Shown here in pieces: positions 5,902 to 11,996 of a stretch of DNA of 12,122 nucleotides. The notes below the pieces were generated by a model. That model was not told the origin of the DNA and ran no database searches. It saw only the letters and a program-made list of their open reading frames with translations. The DNA is from CAZSNH01 sp052388455 (lineage in GTDB: Bacteria > Pseudomonadota > Alphaproteobacteria > Rhizobiales > Hyphomicrobiaceae). Numbering within the stretch: position 1 is the first letter of the stretch; the number at the start of each line of letters is the position of its first letter. The stretch is taken from positions 1 through 12,122 of the forward strand of contig JBQTIA010000008.1 of assembly GCA_052388455.1 (NCBI GenBank), read 5' to 3'. A program made the translations under genes and the position numbers.

Positions 5902-6061
5902 GATCGAGAGACGATGGCGGGGCCGCCCAGGGGAGCAGGCAACCCCGCCGCTGACCGCGCCAGGGGAGGACACCGGCACGTTGAACAGATGTCCCGATCG
6001 GCGCGCAGCGCCCAGGGCCCAAGGGGCCTCGGCGCCGGTGCGCCGCCGTCGCGGAGCTGGC
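5902..6061. other. Non-coding part of the g5/g6 spacer
   Basis: Together with the hairpins on each side, this makes a 328-bp gap (5779-6106), the largest inside the cluster. It is very GC-rich and holds a direct repeat CCAGGGGAG (about 5928 and 5961) and a GGGCCC-centred pairing near 6017-6030. A frame beginning at ATG 6107, which overlaps the capsid stop as TGATG, crosses the whole gap. It is composed of Pro, Arg and Ala, then reads the hairpins, and matches no GTA protein known to me. I see no supported gene here. Confidence 0.5.
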
Positions 6062-6086
6062 CCGCCCGGCGTCTCCCGCCGGGCGG
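6062..6086 (-). promoter_or_regulatory. Strong hairpin directly behind the capsid gene
   Basis: Perfect 10-bp arms CCGCCCGGCG (6062-6071) and CGCCGGGCGG (6077-6086) enclose a 5-base loop. The stem is all G-C and begins 21 bases after the capsid stop codon. No U-run follows on the minus strand, so full intrinsic termination is unlikely. A role in partial attenuation, or in protecting the 3' end of capsid mRNA from exonucleases, fits its place. Confidence 0.6.
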
Positions 6087-6106
6087 AACAGCCAGCGCAA
6101 GCGCCA

Positions 6107-7348
6107 TCAAGCGCTGAACTTCATCAGCTTGAGCGCGTCGAAATCCTGCACCCCGCCGCCCACGCGCTTGGTGGTGTAGAAGAGCACGTAGGGCTTCGAG
6201 GAATAGGGATCGCGCAGCACGCGGATGCCGAGCCGGTCGACGACCAGATAGCCGCGCGCGAAGTCACCGAAAGCGATCGAGAAGCTGTTGGCCGCGAGAT
6301 CGGGCATGTCCTCTGACTCGGCGATCGGGTAGCCGAGCAGCGTCGAGGGCTGGCCCGCCTGCGCCGACGGCTGCCAGAGATAGCTGCCGTCGGCGTCCTT
6401 CATCTTGCGGATGACCGACTGCGTCGACCGGTTCATGACGAACGTGCCGTTGGCGCGATAGCCGGACTTCACCGCGTAGACGAGGTCGATCAGCTTGTCG
6501 CCGGGATCGGTGCCGGGGAAAGCCCCCGCCGCGCCCGAGGCGATGAATCCGATGTTGCCCCAGCTCCAAGAGGCATTGGCCACCGTCGGATAGGAGAGGA
6601 AGCCCTTCGGCTTGTTGACGCCGTCGCCTGTGACGAACGCCTCGCCCTCCTGCTCGGCGAAGGCGATGCGAACCTCATCCGCCAGCCAGGCGTCGATGTC
6701 GACCGCGCTGTCGTCGAGCAGGCTCTGCGTCGACGCCGGCATGGCGTAGAGTTCCATGGTCGGGAACGCGAGTTCGGCGAGCGTCGGCGCGTTGGTCTGC
6801 GGACGTGCCGCCGTCTCGCCGATCCAGCCCGTCGCTGCGCCCGTGATGGCGAACGGCTTCTTGTAGACCGAGCCCGACACCTGCCTGACGCCCGCGATGG
6901 CGCGGATCGGCGAGATGTCCTTCAGCGCGGTATTCACCGTGCGCTCGGTCTCGTCGGGAACGAGGTAGCCGCCGTCCGGATCGGAGCCGACCGAGAGCGC
7001 CTTGGCTTCGAGATCGCGCAGCCGCGAGCTGTCGCCTTTCCGCACGTAGCCGTCGAAAGCCTGCTTGTGCTGCAGGCCGGCGCCCGAGCGCATGACGCTG
7101 CCGCCGAGCGCCGGCCGCGACGCTTTCAGAGCCAGCTCGTCGATGGTGCGCCGTGTCTCGTCGAGTGCCCGGTCGATGCGCGCGAGCTTGTCGCCCGTCA
7201 CCGCATCCGCTGCACCGCGCCGCTCGATCTCGTCGAGCCGGCGGTCGTTGGTGTCCTTGAAGGCTTCGAAGGCGCGCATCAGCTCGTCGATCTCGTGACC
7301 GAGCTGAACCGCCCCCGCCTTCGCTTCGAGGTGGGTGGTTTCGTGCAT
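6107..7348 (-). CDS. GTA g5-like HK97-fold major capsid protein
   Basis: A 413-aa capsid precursor. Residues 10-75 form a charged, heptad-like scaffold segment (VQLGHEIDELMRAFEAFKDT, RLDEIERRG, IDRALDETRRTIDELAL), the delta domain that g4 removes. The mature HK97 fold begins near HKQAFDGYVRKG and contains DPDGGYLVPDETERTV, AITGAATGWIGETAARPQT, FPTMELYAMPASTQSLLDDS, EAFVTGDGVNKPKGFL and, at the C-terminus, DRLGIRVLRDPYSSKPYVLF. All are standard HK97-type capsid blocks. The ATG at 7348 has AAGGA six bases upstream, a good site for a highly made protein. It is preceded by the protease gene with an 18-bp gap and followed by a strong hairpin. Confidence 0.96.
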   Translation of the reverse strand: MHETTHLEAKAGAVQLGHEIDELMRAFEAFKDTNDRRLDEIERRGAADAVTGDKLARIDRALDETRRTIDELALKASRPALGGSVMRSGAGLQHKQAFDGYVRKGDSSRLRDLEAKALSVGSDPDGGYLVPDETERTVNTALKDISPIRAIAGVRQVSGSVYKKPFAITGAATGWIGETAARPQTNAPTLAELAFPTMELYAMPASTQSLLDDSAVDIDAWLADEVRIAFAEQEGEAFVTGDGVNKPKGFLSYPTVANASWSWGNIGFIASGAAGAFPGTDPGDKLIDLVYAVKSGYRANGTFVMNRSTQSVIRKMKDADGSYLWQPSAQAGQPSTLLGYPIAESEDMPDLAANSFSIAFGDFARGYLVVDRLGIRVLRDPYSSKPYVLFYTTKRVGGGVQDFDALKLMKFSA

Positions 7349-7367
7349 GGGTGTTCCTTGCTTCTGA

Positions 7368-8111
7368 TCAGATATTGGTTCTGAGGAGCCGCGACGCCGC
7401 GCGCAGTTTCTGCACTACGCCGGTCGCTTCTCCGTCTTCTCCCCGGCCCGCATCCCGCAAGGCCTTGAGACCGTGCAGGCCCGAGCGCATCACCGCGCGG
7501 GCCTCCGAACGCGCCAGCCCAGCATCCCGCGTGAGCCAGCGCTCGAATTGCCGTTCCGTCGGCACGCCTTCGCCGAAGGGCCGCGCCTTGACGTGCGCCA
7601 CGCGCGCACCCGGCAGCATCGGAAAGGTGACGACGGAGATTTCCCAGAGATCGACGCTCTCCAGCCGGCGCACGCCGGATGTCGCGTCGCGGCGGACCTT
7701 CACCGCCTTGAAGCCGATCGACAGCCCGTCGATGGCGCCGGCCCGCATCAGCGCCAGCACCTCGCGGGCCTTCTCCACGTCGAGCGCCAGACGCCCCCTC
7801 GCATAGAGCCCGCGCGCATCCTCGCGCAGTTCCTCCCACACGCCGATCGGCTGGTTGGCGTCATGCTGGAACAGCATCCGGATGCCGCTCGCGCGCCGCT
7901 CGGCGAGGCTTCTCGCGAACGCACCTCGCGCCACGACATCGTGCGCCATGTCCTCCCGCTCGAACAGGCTCGCATAGCCCTCGAACGCGCCGTCGCCGGC
8001 CGCGACGCTCAAGCCGAGCGCGCTCGTCTTCAGCTCGGGCGCCGAGCTGGTGGGGTAGCATGCAGTCATGTGTAGCAGCCGGTTCTCTTGTGACGAGGTT
8101 CGTTCGCTCAT
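7368..8111 (-). CDS. GTA g4-like HK97 family prohead protease (peptidase S78)
   Basis: A 247-aa serine protease that trims the capsid scaffold. The catalytic set is visible: H83 in MLFQHDANQPIG, S131 in GAIDGLSIGFKA, and an acidic residue, E152 or D154, in LESVDLWEISVVTFPM. The N-terminal block FEGYASLFEREDMAHDVVAR with GAFARSL is the usual S78 opening. The C-terminal third (RQFERWLTRDAGLARSEARA) is a helical tail that is often removed in the mature particle. The start at 8111 overlaps the stop of a newly noted 44-aa gene as ATGA and has no Shine-Dalgarno of its own, so coupling is likely. An internal ATG at 8069 would still keep the full protease domain. Confidence 0.94.
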   Translation of the reverse strand: MSERTSSQENRLLHMTACYPTSSAPELKTSALGLSVAAGDGAFEGYASLFEREDMAHDVVARGAFARSLAERRASGIRMLFQHDANQPIGVWEELREDARGLYARGRLALDVEKAREVLALMRAGAIDGLSIGFKAVKVRRDATSGVRRLESVDLWEISVVTFPMLPGARVAHVKARPFGEGVPTERQFERWLTRDAGLARSEARAVMRSGLHGLKALRDAGRGEDGEATGVVQKLRAASRLLRTNI

Positions 8112-8242
8112 GGCTTGTCGACCACATCGCCGGCCAACAAAACTACTTCATCGAGCGCAACGTGTGCCGTCTGACGTAAAGCCCTACCAAAGTTCTTCGT
8201 GGTCTTTCTTCTCCGGGCAATGCCCACGAGGTACAGCCTCAC
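8108..8242 (-). CDS. 44-aa hypothetical protein between portal and protease
   Basis: A short frame starting GTG 8242-8240 and ending TGA 8110-8108. Its start overlaps a stop codon at 8241-8239 as GTGA, and its own stop overlaps the protease ATG as ATGA, so it is stitched to genes on both sides. The peptide starts MRLYLVGIARRRKTTKNFGR, is strongly basic in its first half, and then has an aliphatic, acidic second half (VALDEVVLLAGDVVDKP) with helix potential. A second GTG lies at codon 6. Third-position GC (28 of 44) is lower than that of its neighbours. It holds the position of the small RcGTA g3.5 gene, but I do not recognise the sequence. Function unknown. Confidence 0.5.
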   Translation of the reverse strand: MRLYLVGIARRRKTTKNFGRALRQTAHVALDEVVLLAGDVVDKP

Positions 8243-8400
8243 GCGACTCCCTCCAGCTTCTTCAACTGCTTGCGGAATGCGGAGTACGCATCGAGTTGCT
8301 CATCATTCAATGCGTAGAAATCGCCCGTCGGGTCGGGAACAGGTGCCGCTGCAGCGACGACAGGACGCGATCCTGCAGGATCGCATCCGGTGTCGGGCTG
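8239..8400 (-). pseudogene. Out-of-frame portal C-terminal extension (possible frameshift)
   Basis: In the frame next to the portal, the last stretch reads as credible protein: AAAAPVPDPTGDFYALN followed by DEQLDAYSAFRKQLKKLEGV, ending TGA 8241-8239. That stop overlaps the start of the 44-aa gene, which suggests it is a true gene end. The portal frame as written stops earlier, at 8307. Moving from one frame to the other needs the loss of one base (a minus-one shift) somewhere around 8330-8400, where a perfect 18-bp palindrome, GCGATCCTGCAGGATCGC, lies at 8367-8384. The joined protein would have about 457 residues. Against this, third-position GC stays high in the written portal frame almost to its stop. 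A separate tiny gene is also possible. Confidence 0.4.
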
Positions 8401-9614
8401 ACTGCGTCCGGCGCCCCATCGATCGGCGCATATCCCGCCGCCGCACGCTTCTCGTCGTTCGTAAGAAAGCCCGCCGCGTTGAGCCTGGCCCACAGCGCCT
8501 CGCGCTCGCCGGTCAGCGCCTCGACAGAATCAAGATCGGAGCGAAGCTCAAGGCCGTCATTGCCGGCGCCCGATGGACCCCACGCCGGTGACAGCCAGCG
8601 CGACAGCGCCTTCGCGGTGCGAGCAACCAGCGGCAGCACCGTCTGCCGCCAGAAGGCGCTCTGCGCTTCCTTGTAGTTCGAATAGGTGTTGTCGCCCGGG
8701 ATGCCGAGCAGCATCGGCGGCACGCCAAGTGCGAGCACGATCTCGCGTGCGGCGGCGTTCTTCGCCTCCAGAAAATCCATGTCCTTCGGCGACAGTGACA
8801 GCGCCTTCCAGTCGAGCCCGCCTTCGAGCAGCAGCGGACGCCCCGCGTGCCTCGCCCCCTGGTAGCTCGTTTCCAGCTCGCCCTTCAGCCGCTCGAACTG
8901 CTCCGCCGTCATGCGCCCGTCGCGCCCGCCGTAGACCAGCGCACCGGACGGCCGGGCCGAGTTGTCGAGCAGCGCCTTGTTCCATTGCGCGGCCGTATTG
9001 TGAATGTCGATCGCGGTTGCCGCCGCCTCGATCGGGCTCATGCCGTAGTGATCGTTGGCGGGATGAAACAGCCTGACGTGCAGGATCGGCCTGACGCCGC
9101 TCACCACCTCGCCCGCGAACCGCACCGTGTCTCCGCCGGCCGTGTACTCGTAGGCTTCCGGCCACCCGTCGCTGCCCGGCACCACTTTCATCCGGTCGGG
9201 TCGGAGAACGTGCAGCTCCCGCACCCGCCCGCCGACCGCCACCGCCTCCACGTAGGCATTCCCCGCGACCAGCAGGAATCCGTACCAGCGTTCGAGAAAG
9301 TCGACGCCGGTATGATCCGCGCTCGGCTGCCTCAGCAGGTCGAGCAGCGGGTGGCGTTCGAGTTCCGCGTCGCCGTCGTAAAGCAATAGCGGGACCGAGG
9401 CGGCCGCCTCCGAGATCATGCGCACGGCACGATAGCAGATCGCGTTCTGCATGAAGCCTTCGCGGGCGAAGGCGCCGTAGTCGCGCGGGCTCCACACCGG
9501 ACGTCCCAGTGTCTCGATCGCGATCAGCGGCCCGGTCCGGCTCGCCTTCTCGTCGACAAGGCCCATCGCCCGGCGCGGCATCAGCCGTGCCAGCGCCTCT
9601 CGGAAACGCAGCAT
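8307..9614 (-). CDS. GTA g3-like HK97 family portal protein
   Basis: A 435-aa portal subunit that forms the DNA entry ring of the head and docks the terminase. Family blocks in order: GFMQNAICYRAVRMISEAAA with SVPLLLYDG, ERHPLLDLLRQPSADHTG, a long FLERWYGFLLVAGNAYVEAV helix, LHVLRPDRMKVVPG, HPANDHYGMSPIEAAATAID with NTAAQWNKALLDNSARPSG, EIVLALGVPPMLLGIPGDNT, and NAAGFLTNDEKRAAAGY. The conserved region ends near residue 404. The final 31 residues are not conserved and may be a frameshifted tail. The ATG at 9614 has GAGGG seven bases upstream. A 141-bp gap with two hairpins separates it from the terminase. Confidence 0.94.
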   Translation of the reverse strand: MLRFREALARLMPRRAMGLVDEKASRTGPLIAIETLGRPVWSPRDYGAFAREGFMQNAICYRAVRMISEAAASVPLLLYDGDAELERHPLLDLLRQPSADHTGVDFLERWYGFLLVAGNAYVEAVAVGGRVRELHVLRPDRMKVVPGSDGWPEAYEYTAGGDTVRFAGEVVSGVRPILHVRLFHPANDHYGMSPIEAAATAIDIHNTAAQWNKALLDNSARPSGALVYGGRDGRMTAEQFERLKGELETSYQGARHAGRPLLLEGGLDWKALSLSPKDMDFLEAKNAAAREIVLALGVPPMLLGIPGDNTYSNYKEAQSAFWRQTVLPLVARTAKALSRWLSPAWGPSGAGNDGLELRSDLDSVEALTGEREALWARLNAAGFLTNDEKRAAAGYAPIDGAPDAVSPTPDAILQDRVLSSLQRHLFPTRRAISTH

Positions 9615-9655
9615 TCAGAAACCCTCTTTGACCGGCGCCAGACCCAAGGTCGACA

Positions 9656-9682
9656 GGTGTCAGACCCTCCGGGTCTGACACC
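9656..9682. repeat. 27-bp TCAGACCC hairpin, copy 1 of the g2/g3 pair
   Basis: A perfect inverted repeat with arms GGTGTCAGACCC and GGGTCTGACACC and loop TCC. The arms are the same as those at 5799-5825. It sits between terminase and portal. The rest of the 9615-9755 gap holds only degenerate CAGACCC strings and the portal ribosome site. Confidence 0.9.
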
Positions 9683-9729
9683 GTTGCTCCGCCGTCGCAG
9701 CTCCAGACCCAATCTAACTGCCCAAGCAG

Positions 9730-9756
9730 GGCATCAGCCCCGCAGGGTCTGACACC
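9730..9756. repeat. 27-bp TCAGACCC hairpin, copy 2 of the g2/g3 pair
   Basis: An intact right arm GGGTCTGACACC with a degenerate left arm GGCATCAGCCCC and loop GCA. It ends on the first base of the terminase stop codon (CTA on the plus strand), so the element abuts or contributes to the end of that gene. Confidence 0.8.
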
Positions 9757-11060
9757 TAAAGCGAGCGCACCCGCGCCGCGCCGGAGCCGTCGATCATGAG
9801 GTCCGTCAGCGCCCACACCAGCGCGTCGAGGCGGTCGGGACTGCGCGACTTCGACAAGCCGTCCGCACCGAACGCGCACATCTGGTCTTCGAGTGCGTCG
9901 AACCCTCCGACATGCGACACGCGGCCCTCGGCATAGAGCGCCGCCACCGGCTCCGCTCGCAGCCACTTGCCGCGTGTCGCCTTGACCTGCCGCACCGGCA
10001 CGTTCTCATCGACATGCCGGATCAGCGTCGCCACCAGATCGCCGCCCTGATTGGTCTCGGCGACGACCCGGTCGGCCATGAAATCTCCGTACGCCGCCAC
10101 AACGGCGCGGGCCCATTGATGCGGCTCGCGGCCCTGCACCGTGCGATCGGCGACGATATACGCCCGCCGGTCGACGCCGAGCCCCGCCACCACGATTCCG
10201 CAGGCATCCGACGCCGCCGTCGCCGTCACCGGCGGATCGACGGCGACCACGACAGACGAGAGATCGGGCGCCCGCGCCACCCGGCTCGCCTCGATCCAAG
10301 CGCGCCGCCAAAGGCTGCCCGAGCGCTCGTCGACGATCTCGCCCAGCAATTCCTGGCGGCCGAGCACGCTTCCCGCATAGCGCCGGTTCATCTCGGCGAT
10401 GAAGCCCGGCGCAAGATTGGCCGCATTGGCAGCCGTGGCCGCCCGCGTCGTCACCGTCGCCGCATCGGCGATGATCCGTTTCAAGAGCGGAACGGTGCGC
10501 GGCGTCGTCGTCACCACGACCTGCGGCGCCTCGCCGAGCCGCAGCCCGAGCTGCAGATTGTCCCACGTCTCTTCCATCAGCCGCCACTTGGCGACCTCGT
10601 CGCACCAGGCGCAGTCGAACTGCGGCCCGCGCAGTCCGTCCGGATTCTCCGCCGAGAACATCTGCGCGATCGACCCATTCGGCCAGGTGAGCTGCCCCTT
10701 CCCGGCTTCGAGCACCGGCCGTTCGTGTTCGGCGTGAATGGCCAGCAATCCCGACACGCCCTCGATCATCACGCGGCGCACCTCGGCCAGCGTCTCGCCG
10801 ACGAGCGCGATGCGCGCCGCCGGTGCCGCTTCACCGGCCAGCCGGCCCAGCGCCTTCGCGCGCACCCATTCGGCGCCCGCCCGCGTCTTGCCGGCGCCGC
10901 GACCGCCGAGGATCACCCACACGCGCCATGGGGGTTCACCCTCGGCGCACTCCGGCGGCCACTGGTCGTCGCGCGCCCACAGCGCCCAGTCGCGGGCGAG
11001 ATGATCCAGTTCCTCAGCCGACAGCGCCGCGAGGCTGCGACTGAGCCAGCCATTGCGCAT
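9756..11060 (-). CDS. terL: GTA g2-like large terminase (packaging ATPase and nuclease)
   Basis: A 434-aa motor that packs host DNA into the head. The Walker A motif is GGRGAGKTRAGAEW (residues 52-65), Walker B is FDCAWCDE (DE at 154-155), and the coupling motif is VVVTTTPRTVP (about 181-191). The C-terminal nuclease has acidic residues D275 in VVAVDPP, E335 in VVAETNQGGD, and D409/D412 in PDRLDALVWAL. All three are the expected metal ligands of the RNase H fold. The start at ATG 11060 is chosen because the following LAALSAEELDHLARDWALWA is the usual N-terminus. It overlaps the small terminase by 47 bases. The length is normal, and both the ATPase and nuclease centres look intact. Confidence 0.96.
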   Translation of the reverse strand: MRNGWLSRSLAALSAEELDHLARDWALWARDDQWPPECAEGEPPWRVWVILGGRGAGKTRAGAEWVRAKALGRLAGEAAPAARIALVGETLAEVRRVMIEGVSGLLAIHAEHERPVLEAGKGQLTWPNGSIAQMFSAENPDGLRGPQFDCAWCDEVAKWRLMEETWDNLQLGLRLGEAPQVVVTTTPRTVPLLKRIIADAATVTTRAATAANAANLAPGFIAEMNRRYAGSVLGRQELLGEIVDERSGSLWRRAWIEASRVARAPDLSSVVVAVDPPVTATAASDACGIVVAGLGVDRRAYIVADRTVQGREPHQWARAVVAAYGDFMADRVVAETNQGGDLVATLIRHVDENVPVRQVKATRGKWLRAEPVAALYAEGRVSHVGGFDALEDQMCAFGADGLSKSRSPDRLDALVWALTDLMIDGSGAARVRSL

Positions 11061-11700
11061 TGAGTCGCTCAAGGCGCTGCGCAATCTCGCGGCGGAGCCG
11101 CTCGGCGTCGGCGGACCCAGCGCCGTCGGCAGCCCGTGCGGCGTCGGACCCGCAGTCTTTTCCACCGAGGATCTCCATCGCCGTCTCCGCGTGCTCGACG
11201 AGGGCGCCGAACGCGCGCGCCTGCCGCTCGTGGTCCTGAGCCGACATCGGCTCGCCCGTGCTCATGCGTGTCTCCATGTTGTCGAGTTGCAGATCGATCA
11301 GCCGCAGCAGCCGGTAGGCTCGCCCCGCCGCCGTATCCGGCTCGCGCGAGTCCCGCAGCCGAACCTCGTCGGCCGCCGGCCCCGTCTCACCCGAACACTG
11401 ATCGCCGGCGCCATCGCTTTCTGTTGCGCCTTCGGTTGCGGTGTCGCCGGCCGAGACCGGCGGCGGTGGCCGGCGCACGATGATGCGCCGTGCCGTGAGG
11501 CCCCCGCGAAACTCGGACGGCGGCTCCGGGATGACCCGCGCCGACCGCGAGCGGAACGCCCAGCCCTGGCGGTTGGCCCTGACGTAGATCGCCGACTCTG
11601 AGGTTCCGAAGCGCGCCGCGATCCGCCCGACCGGTTCGGCCGTCGTCTCGTAGGCGAGACGGATCTCGGCCCACGTCTCCTCGTCGAGCCGCACGCCCAT
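11014..11700 (-). CDS. terS: GTA g1-like small terminase
   Basis: A 228-aa protein (245 if GTG 11751 is used). Residues 1-50 carry a helix-turn-helix: EPVGRIAARFGTSESAIYVR followed by ANRQGW, as in terminase small subunits of this group. A Pro-, Thr- and Glu-rich linker follows, then a helical oligomerisation segment (YRLLRLIDLQLDNMETRMS, then SAQDHERQARAFGALVEHAE) typical of GTA g1 proteins, and an acidic-to-basic tail. In GTAs the small terminase does not select phage pac sites, so host DNA is packed (established for RcGTA). I prefer ATG 11700 because the protein domain begins there. The upstream 17 residues lack family character. It is the first gene of the cluster, about 77 bases below the predicted transcription start. 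Confidence 0.88.
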   Translation of the reverse strand: MGVRLDEETWAEIRLAYETTAEPVGRIAARFGTSESAIYVRANRQGWAFRSRSARVIPEPPSEFRGGLTARRIIVRRPPPPVSAGDTATEGATESDGAGDQCSGETGPAADEVRLRDSREPDTAAGRAYRLLRLIDLQLDNMETRMSTGEPMSAQDHERQARAFGALVEHAETAMEILGGKDCGSDAARAADGAGSADAERLRREIAQRLERLNAQWLAQSQPRGAVG

Positions 11701-11783
11701 GGTCACCCGGATGCTGTGTGATGTTCGGCGGAACCGCGTCGCCGGCCTCACGCCGCTGCGGTCAGTTCTCTCACCATACTGAA

Positions 11784-11812
11784 TTTGTACAGGACCAGCG
11801 CTGCGCTGTCAA
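11784..11812 (-). promoter_or_regulatory. Predicted sigma70-type promoter of the GTA cluster
   Basis: Read on the minus strand, a consensus -35 TTGACA (11812-11807) is followed after exactly 17 bases by a -10-like TACAAA (11789-11784). Transcription would begin near 11777 and run into g1. It is the only clear promoter upstream of the cluster. The near-perfect -35 with a weak -10 leaves room for control by an activator or repressor. Confidence 0.6.
11796..11808. promoter_or_regulatory. Palindrome in the promoter spacer, possible operator
   Basis: The arms CAGCGC (11796-11801) and GCGCTG (11803-11808) are perfect complements around one base. The site fills most of the spacer and touches the -35, where a bound protein would block RNA polymerase. 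Short palindromes of this GC content can arise by chance in GC-rich DNA. Confidence 0.4.
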
Positions 11813-11813
11813 C

Positions 11814-11830
11814 AGTAATACTTGATTACT
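11814..11830. promoter_or_regulatory. AT-rich palindrome just upstream of the -35, possible activator site
   Basis: The arms AGTAAT (11814-11819) and ATTACT (11825-11830) with a 5-base centre form a perfect inverted repeat two bases from the -35. Its centre lies about 45 bases upstream of the predicted start, the place where class II activators bind. It stands out because the surrounding genome is GC-rich. Confidence 0.45.
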
Positions 11831-11996
11831 AGGAAACTTTATTTGAGATAGAAAGAATAAATACAATATATCTGAAAAACACTCAAGTCTATCACACCTC
11901 CGCCGTGCGAGGATAACTTGGCCGCACCAATTCAGAGCGTATCCACGGACAACGCCTCCACCCCGGGCACCGTGACGGGTCCCACCCATCATGCTC
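11831..11996. other. Spacer with AT-rich island between intron and GTA promoter
   Basis: No supported gene. From about 11811 to 11900 the DNA is strongly AT-rich and could act as an UP element or a target for IHF or H-NS-like proteins. From 11900 to 11996 the composition returns to GC-rich; this is the 3' exon side of the group II intron. A 75-codon frame at 11771-11998 crosses the promoter and has no recognisable domain. Confidence 0.5.

Noticed and set aside
5763..6107. Frame behind the capsid gene starting TGATG at the capsid stop, about 114 codons
   Set aside because: It reads straight through the 6062-6086 hairpin and both TCAGACCC hairpins into the g6 start, is Pro/Arg/Ala-rich, and shows no known GTA domain. 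The stop/start contact is the only point in favour.
8557..9966. 469-codon minus-strand frame overlapping portal and terminase
   Set aside because: It lies out of frame within two clearly identified genes, is Arg/Gly/Ala-rich, and spans the hairpin gap between them.
9912..11063. 383-codon plus-strand frame opposite the large terminase
   Set aside because: Antisense shadow of the terminase gene. The composition is Arg/His-rich, and no start signal or family match is visible.
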